Origin: Burkholderiales bacterium
GTDB lineage: Bacteria; Pseudomonadota; Gammaproteobacteria; Burkholderiales; Burkholderiaceae_C
NCBI GenBank assembly: GCA_026400275.1
Contig: JAPLPK010000067.1
Location: 17,195-81,194 of the forward strand
DNA length: 64,000 bases
Direction of reading: 5' to 3'
Shown: one piece after another, positions 1 through 9,626 of the stretch
How positions within the stretch are numbered: position 1 is the stretch's first letter
Layout: every line of letters starts with the position of its first letter
The notes under the pieces: generated by a model
The model's database searches: none
What the model saw: the letters and a program-made list of their open reading frames with translations, nothing else
Told to the model about the DNA's origin: nothing
Position numbers and translations under genes: made by a program

Positions 1-733
1 AGAGCTTCACGGCCTTCAGGGCGGAGTCCGCAATCGGCACGATCTGGTCGTCATCACCGTGCATCACCAGCGTTGGCAGGGTGATCGCCTTCAAGTCTTC
101 GGTTTGGTCGGTTTCCGAGAAAGCCTTCACACCGTCGTAGTGCGCCTTGGCGCTGCCCATCATGCCTTGGCGCCACCAGTTCTGGACCACGCCCGGATAG
201 ACCTTGGCCCCTGGGCGGTTAAAGCCGTAGAACGGGCCTGCTGGCACATCCATGAACATCTGCGCGCGGTTCTCGGCCACGCCCTTGCGGAAGCCGTCGA
301 ACACTTCCATGGGCAAGCCCTCGGGATTGCTGGCCGTCTTGAGCATCAATGGCGGGACCGCGCTCACCAGCACAGCCTTGGCCGTGCGGCCACTGGGCTG
401 GCCGTGCTTGGCGACATAGCGCGCGACTTCGCCACCGCCAGTGGAGTGACCAATGTGGACCACGTTCCTCAGGTCCAGCGCCTCCACCACCGCAAAGGCA
501 TCGGCAGCATAGTGGTCCATGTCGTGGCCCTCGCTTACCTGCGCCGAGCGCCCGTGGCCGCGCCGGTCGTGTGCAACCACGCGGTAGCCATGCTGTAGGA
601 AGAACAGCATTTGCGCATCCCAGTCGTCGCTGGACAGTGGCCAGCCATGGTGGAACATGATCGGCTGTGCGCTCTTGGACCCCCAATCTTTGTAGAAGAT
701 CTGGACGCCGTCTTGGGTAGTAACTGTGGACAT
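1..733 (-). CDS. alpha/beta hydrolase (non-heme haloperoxidase-like), truncated by window start
   Basis: Minus-strand reading from ATG at 733: [39 protein letters not shown]...HDRRGHGRS...GHSTGGGE; nucleophile elbow GHSTGG. Confidence 0.85.
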   Translation of the reverse strand, partial: MSTVTTQDGVQIFYKDWGSKSAQPIMFHHGWPLSSDDWDAQMLFFLQHGYRVVAHDRRGHGRSAQVSEGHDMDHYAADAFAVVEALDLRNVVHIGHSTGGGEVARYVAKHGQPSGRTAKAVLVSAVPPLMLKTASNPEGLPMEVFDGFRKGVAENRAQMFMDVPAGPFYGFNRPGAKVYPGVVQNWWRQGMMGSAKAHYDGVKAFSETDQTEDLKAITLPTLVMHGDDDQIVPIADSALKAVKL

Positions 734-793
734 GCTTGAAATATCTCCGAGGGTTGCTGCAGCGGCTTCTGCTGCGGTTGAGAAAAGAATGGA

Positions 794-1789
794 CTAGTCT
801 TCACGAAATGCCGCGCCGCTGGCCATATGCAGAGCGGTGCGCACCACGACCCATGACACGATCAAGGTGGCGGCCGTCAGCGCCACGGCCGCAATCACCA
901 GGGTGTAGGTCGTGGGGCGCGCAAGGTAGTAGCCCAGGGTGGCACCGGCCCAGCCATCGGCCGGAAATGTCATCGCCCACCAGCTCATGAAGAACGCGCC
1001 ATGCGCCAGATGCCGACCCAAGCTGGCTAACAAAATGGCGATGAACAAGGCCAGGCAGTACAGCATGTCGCCCAGCGGCCCGGGCTGTCCACCCGTGAAG
1101 GCGAGATAGGCCGACAAACCAATCGACGGCGGCGCCAGCAAGATGAATAGCGTGGGCATGCTGCGCTGGCTCATCGTGGGCACAAACAGCACGCGGTGCA
1201 GCACGATGGTGAAGAACGACAGCCACAGAATCAGACCGATGGAGAAAAAGAACCAGCTGATCTCCACATGGCCCAGCGGCACGCCACCTACCGGCACCAG
1301 GATATTGCCCACCACCGGGATGAACCAGGCCGGCGTCAGCACGCCTTCGTCCTGCGGATGCAGTATCCAGCGGCGAATCAATGTCACGGCGAATGTGAAA
1401 TGCATGGTCGCGCCGATCCACCACAGCGCATCTGCCAATGCCCAGGAATAGGCCCGCAGACCGATGGACAGCACCACGGTAGCTACCGACACCGCCGGGA
1501 AGAAGCTGGACCGCACAGGGTGCGCAAACTCCTCCACCACCTCGGCAAAACAAAACTTCAGCTTGGCCAGGTGTAGCAGCACCAGCACCACGAAACTGAG
1601 CACGGCGATGAACAACAAGATCTGGCTGATGACCAAGGGCAGGCCAAAAACCCGGTGCGCGCCCGCCCAGGCATTGGCCAGGCCGCCTATGCCCATCACC
1701 ATGGAAAACATGGAGATGGACAAGCGCGCCAACAACGGTTTCTCCGCTGCGGGTGCCAGCGTAGGGACGGGGCTTGCTTCAGATACCAC
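794..1789 (-). CDS. TDT/SLAC1-family (TehA-like) transporter, multi-TM
   Basis: ORF 794..1924; GTG start at 1789 preceded by GGGAGG; ~10 hydrophobic segments, pattern resembles TehA/SLAC1. Confidence 0.6.
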   Translation of the reverse strand: MVSEASPVPTLAPAAEKPLLARLSISMFSMVMGIGGLANAWAGAHRVFGLPLVISQILLFIAVLSFVVLVLLHLAKLKFCFAEVVEEFAHPVRSSFFPAVSVATVVLSIGLRAYSWALADALWWIGATMHFTFAVTLIRRWILHPQDEGVLTPAWFIPVVGNILVPVGGVPLGHVEISWFFFSIGLILWLSFFTIVLHRVLFVPTMSQRSMPTLFILLAPPSIGLSAYLAFTGGQPGPLGDMLYCLALFIAILLASLGRHLAHGAFFMSWWAMTFPADGWAGATLGYYLARPTTYTLVIAAVALTAATLIVSWVVVRTALHMASGAAFRED

Positions 1790-2186
1790 TGTGACCTCCC
1801 AGGTCGTACCAGGCAACCACGATGAAGCCCCCGACCAAACCCCAATGTTCGAAAAATGCATTCGCCACCACGCGCTTTTGCGCACCGTCTGTGGACCAGA
1901 AGCGGTCCGCCAGGCAATTCGCAAGCGCCGTGAAGGCCGCCAACATCACAGCCCCCAGCCAGCGGTAATAGCCGGTCAGCACCATGGCCGAAGCTCCGAA
2001 TTCAAAAGCGATGGTGAGGGCCGCCAAGGGTGCCGCCGGCGCCAAGCCAAAGCGCCGCATTTCTGCCACTGCAGACTGGAAGTCACGCGCCTTGTCGAAC
2101 GCGCCCTGCAGATAGGCAGCGCACAGACACAGCAGCGCCAGGCCGTGCACCCAGGGCGCTGTGAAAACCTGCCGCAGCGCGTCCAT
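1779..2186 (-). CDS. DoxX-family membrane protein
   Basis: In-frame ATG at 2186 in ORF 1779..2366; MDALRQVFTAPWVHGLALLCLCAAYLQGAFDKARDF...; TGATG overlap with upstream gene. Confidence 0.65.
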   Translation of the reverse strand: MDALRQVFTAPWVHGLALLCLCAAYLQGAFDKARDFQSAVAEMRRFGLAPAAPLAALTIAFEFGASAMVLTGYYRWLGAVMLAAFTALANCLADRFWSTDGAQKRVVANAFFEHWGLVGGFIVVAWYDLGGHSGI

Positions 2187-4069
2187 CAGACCGCCCAGCA
2201 GGCGCAACCCAGCGCGCCCCAGAAGCTCTTCAGGTCGGCGATGGGCAGCTTGCTGCTCCAGGCCGTGGCGTGCTGGTGGCCGTGCACGTTGCAGTCGTTG
2301 GCGCAGGCACAGGCCGCTGCGGCCTGGCGCATCACGGCTTGCATGGGCGCACCCTGCTCGCCCCAACCCGCGTAGCCACCAAAGCGGCGCACCGGCGACC
2401 AGTCGGGCATCGCCGGTGGCAGTGGGCTGTCGTCATGCGCGGCGAAATCACCCGCGCCATAGACCACCTTGCCGCCGACGATGGTCAGCAGCGCCGTGGT
2501 GTCGGCAATCTCGGATTCGGCACAGGCGAAGAAGTCGCGGTCGGGCACCACCAGGTCGGCGAACTGGCCCACTTCGATGCGGCCCTTCTTGCCGACTTCA
2601 TTGCTGAACCAGGTCACGTTCTCGGTCCACATGCGCAGGGCGGCTTCGCGGTCCAGGCAGTTGCGTTGTGGGTACAGCTGCATGCCACCCACGGTCTTGC
2701 CGGTGACTAGCCAGGACAGCGATACCCAGGGGTTGTAGGAAGCGACACGGGTGGCGTCGGTACCGGCAGAGACCTTCACGCCCTTCTCCAGAATTTTCTT
2801 CACCGGCGGCGTAGCCTCGGCCGCGCCATGGCCGTAGCGCTCGACAAAGTATTCGCCCTGGTAGGCCATGCGGTGCTGCACGGCGATGCCACCGCCCAGT
2901 GCGGCGATGCGGTCGATGGACTGGTCGGAGATGGTTTCGCAGTGGTCAAAGAACCAGTTCAGGCCTTGCAACGGTACATCCTGGTTGACACGCTCGAACA
3001 CGTCCAGCGCGCGGCTGATGGTTTCGTCGTAGGTGGCATGCAGGCGCCAGGGCCAGCGGTTCTGCGCCAGCAGGCGCACCACTTCTTCAAGCTCGCCTTC
3101 CATCTCGGGCGCCATGTCGGGGCGCGGCTGGCGGAAGTCTTCAAAGTCGGCGGCAGAGAACACCAGCATCTCACCCGCACCGTTGTGGCGGAAGTAGTCT
3201 GTGCCCTGCTTGTACTGAGACGTGGCCGTCCAGTTCAGGAAATCGGCCTTCTCCTGCTTGGGCTTTTGGGTGAACAGGTTGTAGGCCAGGCGAATGGTCA
3301 GTTGGTCGGCCTTGGCCAGTTCTGCTATGACCTGGTAGTCGTCCGGGTAGTTCTGGAAACCGCCGCCGGCGTCGATGGCGCCAGTTACGCCCAGGCGGTT
3401 CAGTTCACGCATGAAATGGCGTGTGGAATTCAGTTGGTACTCATACGGCAGCTTGGGCCCCTTGGCCAGCGTGGCGTAGAGGATGGACGCGTTGGGCTTG
3501 GCCAGCAGCAAGCCGCTGGGGTTGCCCGCGCTGTCGCGCACGATTTCGCCACCGGGTGGCGCGGGCGTGTCCTTGGTGTAGCCCACGGCGCGCAGCGCGG
3601 CGCCGTTGAGCAAGGCGCGGTCGTACAGGTGCAGCAGGAACACGGGCGTGTCGGGCGCCACCGCATTCAGTTCGGCGATGGTGGGCAAGCGCTTCTCGGC
3701 AAACTGGTGTTCGGTAAAGCCGCCCACCACCCGCACCCATTGCGGCGCGGGCGTGATGTCCACCTGGCGCTTGAGCATGCCCATGGCATCGGCCAGGCTG
3801 CGCACGCCGTCCCAGCGCAGCTCCAGGTTGAAGTTGAGCCCACCCCGGATGATGTGCAGGTGGTTGTCGATCAGACCTGGCAACACGCGCTTGCCACGCA
3901 TGTCGATGCGCTTGGTGTTCGGCCCCGCCAGCGGCATGACTTCTTGGTCGCTGCCAACATGGGTGAAGCGCCCGTCCCGGATCGCCACCGCACTGGCCGT
4001 TGGGTTGGCGCGGTCGAGTGTGGTGAACAGCCCGCGGTGCAGGATCAGGTCGGGATATACATCAGCCAT
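2186..4069 (-). CDS. amidohydrolase family protein (YtcJ-like)
   Basis: MADVYPDLILHRGLFTTLDRANPTASAVAIRDGRF...RVLPGLIDNHLHI...; amidohydrolase motifs; start at 4069. Confidence 0.85.
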   Translation of the reverse strand: MADVYPDLILHRGLFTTLDRANPTASAVAIRDGRFTHVGSDQEVMPLAGPNTKRIDMRGKRVLPGLIDNHLHIIRGGLNFNLELRWDGVRSLADAMGMLKRQVDITPAPQWVRVVGGFTEHQFAEKRLPTIAELNAVAPDTPVFLLHLYDRALLNGAALRAVGYTKDTPAPPGGEIVRDSAGNPSGLLLAKPNASILYATLAKGPKLPYEYQLNSTRHFMRELNRLGVTGAIDAGGGFQNYPDDYQVIAELAKADQLTIRLAYNLFTQKPKQEKADFLNWTATSQYKQGTDYFRHNGAGEMLVFSAADFEDFRQPRPDMAPEMEGELEEVVRLLAQNRWPWRLHATYDETISRALDVFERVNQDVPLQGLNWFFDHCETISDQSIDRIAALGGGIAVQHRMAYQGEYFVERYGHGAAEATPPVKKILEKGVKVSAGTDATRVASYNPWVSLSWLVTGKTVGGMQLYPQRNCLDREAALRMWTENVTWFSNEVGKKGRIEVGQFADLVVPDRDFFACAESEIADTTALLTIVGGKVVYGAGDFAAHDDSPLPPAMPDWSPVRRFGGYAGWGEQGAPMQAVMRQAAAACACANDCNVHGHQHATAWSSKLPIADLKSFWGALGCACWAV

Positions 4070-4235
4070 AGGACAGTCTTTCAGTGAAGCAATCGAAACA
4101 ATCTGGCGGCGAGAGACTGGGTCAGATGCCGTAGCGAGCGGGCCGAGGTCGCGTTGAGGACCAGAGCCGTACTCCCGTACGGCGAGGACCGCAGACACGA
4201 GATCGGGCCGCGCAGTAGGCAGATGGCCTAGCCTC

Positions 4236-4889
4236 TCAGCCTTCGTGTGCACCAAACATGGCGCGGGCGTAGTTGATGCCGATACCGTAGCCGCCGCCAA
4301 ACCTCTTCGCCACACCGGTGGTCATGTCGTAGGTGTCGCTACGCGCCCAGTCGCGTTGCATTTCCAGCAGGTATTGCAGCGAGGTCATGGGCTGTGCGCC
4401 GGCCTGCACCATGCGCTCCATGGCGCGGTTGTGCGCCTCATTGGAAATATCGCCGCAGGCATCGGCAATCACATACACCTCGAAGCCCTGGGCTATGGCA
4501 GACAGGGCCGGGCCCACGATGCACACGCTGGTCCACAGACCGGCCAGCACGATGCGGCTCTTGCCGATCTCGTTGATGCGCTGGATCACAGCCGCGTCTT
4601 CCCAGGTGTTCATGGACGTGCGGTCCAGTAAGCCCTGGCCGGGGAAGGGGGCTGTGACTTCTTCAAACATCGGGCCCGAGAAGCTTTTCTCGGCCACGGT
4701 GGTGAGGATGGTCGATACACCGAAGCCGGCCGCAGCGCTAGCCACCAGGCCCGCATTGGAGCGCAGCAGCACCGGGTCGATGGAGTTGGTGGCAAACGCC
4801 ATTTGCGACTGGAAATCGATCATGACCAGGGTGTGGTCATGGGGGGTGAGCAACTTGGCGCCGGCGGTGGGGGTAGCGGTGATGGCCAT
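4236..4889 (-). CDS. isochorismatase-family hydrolase (YcaC-like)
   Basis: HDHTLVMIDFQSQMAFATNSID...VVLAGLWTSVCIVGPALSAIAQGFEVYVIADACGD. Confidence 0.85.
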   Translation of the reverse strand: MAITATPTAGAKLLTPHDHTLVMIDFQSQMAFATNSIDPVLLRSNAGLVASAAAGFGVSTILTTVAEKSFSGPMFEEVTAPFPGQGLLDRTSMNTWEDAAVIQRINEIGKSRIVLAGLWTSVCIVGPALSAIAQGFEVYVIADACGDISNEAHNRAMERMVQAGAQPMTSLQYLLEMQRDWARSDTYDMTTGVAKRFGGGYGIGINYARAMFGAHEG

Positions 4890-5060
4890 GGTGAGAACTC
4901 CTGGGATGTGAAAAATCGATGTTGCGAACGACTAAGTACTTACCCGGTGCACGTTAGATGCAGCGGCCCGCAACAGATAGACGGTTTGCGCGATTTTTTG
5001 GACAAATGTGCGCTGGCAGTGCAAGAGCTTGTTACAAGCCCTTGCAGCAGCGCCCCCAAC

Positions 5061-5762
5061 TTACGGTGCGGTATCCACCAGCACCAGCTCAGCATCGGCG
5101 ATGGCTGTGACACGGATCGTCTCCACGTCACTGATCGCTGCACCGTCGCGGGCCAGCAGGCGCACGCCGTCCACGTCAACTTCACCGATGGCGGGCACCA
5201 AGTAGGCGCGGCGGTTCTTGCCCAGGTGGTACTCCGCCGTTTCACCAGCCTTCAGCGTGGCGCCGGACACCCGTGCATTGGTACGGATGGGCAAGGCCCC
5301 TTCATCACCCGGCAGGCCGCTGGCCAGTGCCACAAAGCTGCCGGAGCGGTCGCCCTTGGGGAAGGGCTTGGCGCCCCAGGAAGGTGGCAGGCCACGGCCG
5401 TCCGGCATGATCCAGATTTGGAAGATCTTGGTCACACCGGGTTCCTGGTTGTATTCCGAGTGGCGGATGCCGGTGCCCGCGCTCATCACCTGCACGTCAC
5501 CTGCTTCGGTGCGGCCCTTGTTGCCCAGGTTGTCCTGGTGGGTGATGGCACCTTCACGGACGTAGGTGATGATTTCCATATTGGCATGGGCATGCGGCGG
5601 GAAGCCGGTGCCGGCGGCAATCGTGTCGTCGTTCCAGACCCGCAGGGCACCCCAGCCCATGCGTGCCGGGTCGTGGTATTCGGCAAACGAAAAATGGTGC
5701 TTGGCATTGAGCCAGCCGTGGTCTGCGCCGCCGAGTGAGTCGAAAGGTCTGCGTTCAATCAT
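5061..5762 (-). CDS. pirin family protein
   Basis: MIERRPFDSLGGADHGWLNAKHHFSFAEYHDPARMGWGALRVWNDD...GFPPHAHANMEIITYV; pirin signature; start at 5762. Confidence 0.9.
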   Translation of the reverse strand: MIERRPFDSLGGADHGWLNAKHHFSFAEYHDPARMGWGALRVWNDDTIAAGTGFPPHAHANMEIITYVREGAITHQDNLGNKGRTEAGDVQVMSAGTGIRHSEYNQEPGVTKIFQIWIMPDGRGLPPSWGAKPFPKGDRSGSFVALASGLPGDEGALPIRTNARVSGATLKAGETAEYHLGKNRRAYLVPAIGEVDVDGVRLLARDGAAISDVETIRVTAIADAELVLVDTAP

Positions 5763-5865
5763 GGTGTTTCTCCGAGAAGTTATGTTGCGATGGAGAGACT
5801 TTATGATTCGGCGATCAATAAGAGAATAGAAAAGATGGAAAACAATCCATTCCAAAATCTACATG

Positions 5866-5935
5866 CCCCCACGCTCATCGCTGCGCGTATCGCTGCCCCC
5901 CGAGGGGGCGCTCAGTGGCTTCGGGCGGCCGGGCG
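5866..5935 (+). repeat. dispersed repeat, family 2
   Basis: cccccacgctcatcgctgcgcgtatcgctgccccccgagggggcgctcagtggcttcgggcggccgggcg. Confidence 0.6.
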
Positions 5936-5945
5936 CCACTGACAC

Positions 5946-6881
5946 ATGACCAGACTGCCTGACCTCGAAGCCTGGGCCATCTTTGCCAAGGTGGCCGAAA
6001 CCGGCTCTTTCGCCAAGGCGGCGGCCGAGCTGGGCATCTCGCAACCCACCGTGTCCAAGGCGCTGACGCGTCTGGAGGGCCGGCTCAAAACCACCTTGTT
6101 CCACCGCACCTCGCGGCGCATGTCGCTCACCGCCAGCGGCCAGGCCTCGCTGGAGCGCGCGGCCCGCATCCTCAGCGAAGGTGAAGCCGTGGAGGCAGAA
6201 GTTACCGAGCAGTCCAAAAACCTGCGTGGCCCTATCCGCATTGCAGCGCCCATGTCGTTTGGTGTGTCGCACCTGGCGCCTGCTCTGCCTGCGTTCATGG
6301 CCCTGCACCCCGACGTGGCCCCGGACCTGCATTTCAGCGACGAGCTGATCGACATGGTGGCCGACGGGTTTGACGTGGCGCTGCGCATCTCGAACCTGCC
6401 CGACTCCAGCCTGCTGGCGCGCCGCCTGTGCACCGTGCGCCTGCTGCTGGTGGGCGCGCCTGCGTACTTCGCGCAACATGGCCGCCCCAGCCATCCGCGC
6501 GATCTGGCCACACACCGGGCGCTGCGCTATGTGCACACCCGCACCGGCGAGGCCTGGCGCTTTCAGCACGCGCGGTTGGGCGAGTTTTCACAGGTGGTCC
6601 CAGCCACGCTGCGCGCCAACAACGCCGAAGGCCTGATCCCCGCGCTGCACGCCGGCTTGGGCCTGGCACTGCAGCCCGAGTTCCTGGCCTGGCACGACCT
6701 GCAGTCGGGGCTGCTAGAGACGGCACTGGACGACTGGCAGGTGCCCCCGATCGCCCTGCACATCGTCACCCCCCCGGGCCGGGCACGGCCCGCGCGGGTG
6801 CAGGCGCTCATCGAGTTCCTGGCCCACCATTTTGCGCAGGCGCCGTGGGCCCAGGAGCCGGAAGCAAGAGCAGGGCGCTAG
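5946..6881 (+). CDS. LysR-family transcriptional regulator, divergent from pirin gene
   Basis: N-terminal wHTH FAKVAETGSFAKAAAELGISQPTVSKALTRLEGRL followed by substrate-binding domain. Confidence 0.9.
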   Translation: MTRLPDLEAWAIFAKVAETGSFAKAAAELGISQPTVSKALTRLEGRLKTTLFHRTSRRMSLTASGQASLERAARILSEGEAVEAEVTEQSKNLRGPIRIAAPMSFGVSHLAPALPAFMALHPDVAPDLHFSDELIDMVADGFDVALRISNLPDSSLLARRLCTVRLLLVGAPAYFAQHGRPSHPRDLATHRALRYVHTRTGEAWRFQHARLGEFSQVVPATLRANNAEGLIPALHAGLGLALQPEFLAWHDLQSGLLETALDDWQVPPIALHIVTPPGRARPARVQALIEFLAHHFAQAPWAQEPEARAGR

Positions 6882-7126
6882 CCTCTCATGCACGCGACCG
6901 ATGCCCGCTACAGGAATGGAAAAATCAAACTTCATGCATTGAACACGGGATTGCCGTGCGCTTAGGGCGACGCTGAATGGGGCGGCGCACAAAAGGCAGC
7001 CTGCATCACCCCGATACACCCCGTCACACCCTGTCACACCCCGTCACCCATGTAGTAGCCGGCTAACACCCGCCGCCGCGCGCATCGCCCAACAATGGAC
7101 TCCCAACCACCCTTGAGGAGACATCC

Positions 7127-7708
7127 ATGGCAGCGAAAAAGATTCTGATGATTTGCGGCGACTACTGCGAAGACTACGAAACCATGGTGCCGTTCCAGGC
7201 GCTGCTGGCCGTCGGCCACACGGTCCATGCGGTGTGCCCAGACAAGAAGGCCGGCGACGCGATCAAGACGGCGATCCACGACTTTGAAGGCGCGCAGACC
7301 TATAGCGAAAAGCCCGGCCACAACTTCACTCTGAACGCCACCTTCGCCGGCCTGGACGTGGCCAGCTACGACGCATTGGTGATCCCCGGCGGCCGTGGCC
7401 CCGAGTACCTGCGCACCTACCCGGCGGTGATCTCGGCGGTGAAGCATTTCTTTGAAGCCAACAAGCCCGTGGCAGCGGTGTGCCACGGCGCGCAGTTGCT
7501 GGCCGGTGCCGGCGTGCTCAAGGGCCGCACCTGCTCGGCCTACCCGGCCTGCCGGGCCGAGGTGGAGATTGCGGGCGGCACCTATGCCGAGATTGCGATT
7601 GACGCGGCGGTGACGGACGGCAACCTGGTGTCCGCCCCCGCCTGGCCGGCGCACCCGGCCTGGATTGCGCAGTTTCTGGCCCTGCTGGGCACGCGCATCA
7701 GCTTGTAA
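7127..7708 (+). CDS. DJ-1/PfpI family protein
   Basis: [36 protein letters not shown]...[14 protein letters not shown]...[10 protein letters not shown] (nucleophile elbow AVCHG). Confidence 0.9.
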   Translation: MAAKKILMICGDYCEDYETMVPFQALLAVGHTVHAVCPDKKAGDAIKTAIHDFEGAQTYSEKPGHNFTLNATFAGLDVASYDALVIPGGRGPEYLRTYPAVISAVKHFFEANKPVAAVCHGAQLLAGAGVLKGRTCSAYPACRAEVEIAGGTYAEIAIDAAVTDGNLVSAPAWPAHPAWIAQFLALLGTRISL

Positions 7709-7769
7709 TCCGCCATTGACCGCAGCCCTGCGGCCTCCGATGATGGAGGCCGTTCCAGGGGTAATCACC

Positions 7770-8135
7770 ATGTGCCAAGTTTTCATCAGCGCCGATCCGC
7801 ATCTGTACGACAGCCGCGCCCGCTCCGTGCGCCTGCATGGCGTGGCGACCAGCATCAAGCTGGAAAATCTGTTCTGGCAGGTGCTGGCCGAGATCGCCCA
7901 GCGCGACGGCATGGGCGTGCCCCAGCTCTGCGCCAAGCTGTATGACGAGCTGGTGGCCGAGCGCGGCGCGGTGGACAACTTTGCGTCCTTCTTGCGCGTC
8001 TGCTGTGGCCGTTACATGGCGCTGCAGCTGTCGGGCGGCATCCCGCAGGACACCTCGATTTCCATCCGCAGCCTGAATGCGCCACAAGTGCTGGCGACCG
8101 AAGGGCACCGCAGCCTATTGGCGCGGGCTGCATAA
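7770..8135 (+). CDS. ribbon-helix-helix domain protein
   Basis: MCQVFISADPHLYDSRARSVRLHGVATSIKLENLFWQVLAEIAQRDGMGVPQLCAKLYDEL; resembles RHH_4-type small proteins. Confidence 0.6.
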   Translation: MCQVFISADPHLYDSRARSVRLHGVATSIKLENLFWQVLAEIAQRDGMGVPQLCAKLYDELVAERGAVDNFASFLRVCCGRYMALQLSGGIPQDTSISIRSLNAPQVLATEGHRSLLARAA

Positions 8136-8168
8136 GCCTGTTGGCGGTCCGCGTTGGCCGCAAGGCGT

Positions 8169-8226
8169 TTGCTACAAAATCAATAGCTTCTAGCGCAGTT
8201 CATGCCTGCGATGCAGGCACTTTTCC
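8169..8226 (+). repeat. dispersed hairpin repeat, family 1
   Basis: ttgctacaaaatcaatagcttctagcgcagttcatgcctgcgatgcaggcactttt. Confidence 0.75.
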
Positions 8227-8690
8227 TTTGTAACTACAGCGTGGCGTTACGCCTTTGGCTTGCAGTCGCCTGCGCAGTGCTGCGTGGCTAATTTTCTTCC
8301 AATCTCGCGATTGCCAAGTGTGCGCTGGCTGCTAATTTTTATTTTCTGGATTAATCGACATCTTGATTGGATGGCGACGGTTAGGTTTAAGTGTCAATTA
8401 ACTAACTTTTGATAATTTTTATTATCTACAGGCGTCCGGATAATGTATGCGGTGCGCCGAGGAGTAGGTCGATTTTCCTCGCTGAAATAAGGTGTTTCAC
8501 CAATGAAATTGGAGGTTTTGAATGCCTGTGCAGGTCGCCAGGTAACTAACTTTGGCGGCATTTTTTATTGTTGAATAAATCAAAGAAATTAATTTCTCTA
8601 GGAGTAACTACTTAGAAAATTTATTCAAATTGGTGTTTAAAGTAGCGGCGTTCCGATAAACCCTATACCCACCACTAGGAAATTTTCAAA

Positions 8691-9614
8691 ATGAAAAAGC
8701 TCTTTATCGCCGCCGCCGTCACCGCCTCTGTGTTGACCCCTTTTGCCGCGCATGCCCAGAAGATCGGCCTGGCCATGGCTAACCAGGAAACCTTCCTGGC
8801 CTACATGTCCGACGCCCTGCTGGCGCAGGCGAAAACCGTCGGGGCCAATGTGCAGATGGAGTCGGCGGAGAACGACGTGAGCAAGCAGCTCAACCAGATC
8901 CAGAACTTCATCACCCAGAAGGTAGAGGCCATCATCGTCAACCCGGTGGATACCGATGCCACCACCAAGATCACCAAGATGGTGACCGAGGCCGGCATCC
9001 CTCTGGTCTATGTGAACCGTAAGCCGGTGGACTTCGAGAAGCTGCCGAAGAACGTGGCCTTTGTGGCCTCGGACGAAAAAGTCTCGGGCACACTGCAAAC
9101 CCAGGAAGTCTGCCGCGTGATGAAGGGCAAGGGCAATATCGTGGTGCTGATGGGCGAGCTGTCCAACGAAGCTGCACGCACCCGCACCAAGGACATCGAG
9201 GAAGTGCTGGCCACGAAGGAATGCGCGGGCATCAAGATTCTGGACAAACGCGAAGGCACCTGGCTGCGCACCAAGGGCACGGACATCGTGTCGAACTGGA
9301 TCACCGCCGGACTGAAGTTTGACGCCATCATCGCCAACAACGACGAAATGGCGATCGGTGCGGTGCAGGCCCTGAAAGCCGCCAAGCGCTGGACCCCCGA
9401 CTTCATGGTGGCCGGTATCGACGCTACGCCCGATGCCCTGGCTTCGATGAAGGCCGGCGACCTGAAAGTCACCGTGTTCCAGAACGCCGCAGGCCAGGGC
9501 CGGGGCTCGCTTGAAGCCGCCATCAAGCTGATCAAGAAGCAGCCGGTGGACCGCTTTGTGAACATCCCGTTTGAGCTGGTTACGCCTGCCAACCTGGCCA
9601 AATACGCCAAGTAA
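8691..9614 (+). CDS. sugar ABC transporter substrate-binding protein (RbsB-like)
   Basis: Signal peptide MKKLFIAAAVTASVLTPFAAHAQ; periplasmic binding fold with IIVNPVDTDATTKITKMVTEAGIPLVYVNRKP. Confidence 0.9.
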   Translation: MKKLFIAAAVTASVLTPFAAHAQKIGLAMANQETFLAYMSDALLAQAKTVGANVQMESAENDVSKQLNQIQNFITQKVEAIIVNPVDTDATTKITKMVTEAGIPLVYVNRKPVDFEKLPKNVAFVASDEKVSGTLQTQEVCRVMKGKGNIVVLMGELSNEAARTRTKDIEEVLATKECAGIKILDKREGTWLRTKGTDIVSNWITAGLKFDAIIANNDEMAIGAVQALKAAKRWTPDFMVAGIDATPDALASMKAGDLKVTVFQNAAGQGRGSLEAAIKLIKKQPVDRFVNIPFELVTPANLAKYAK

Positions 9615-9626
9615 AGCAGGGCCTGT

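Noticed and set aside
2828-4087. 419-aa plus-strand ORF opposite the amidohydrolase
   Set aside because: Shadow ORF; the minus-strand amidohydrolase has clear motifs.
8390-8420. TGTCAAttaactaacttTTGATA as a second LacI operator
   Set aside because: Half-sites resemble the 12491-12520 operator, but spacing differs (11 versus 14 nt) and one arm is mismatched; chance is plausible in AT-rich DNA.
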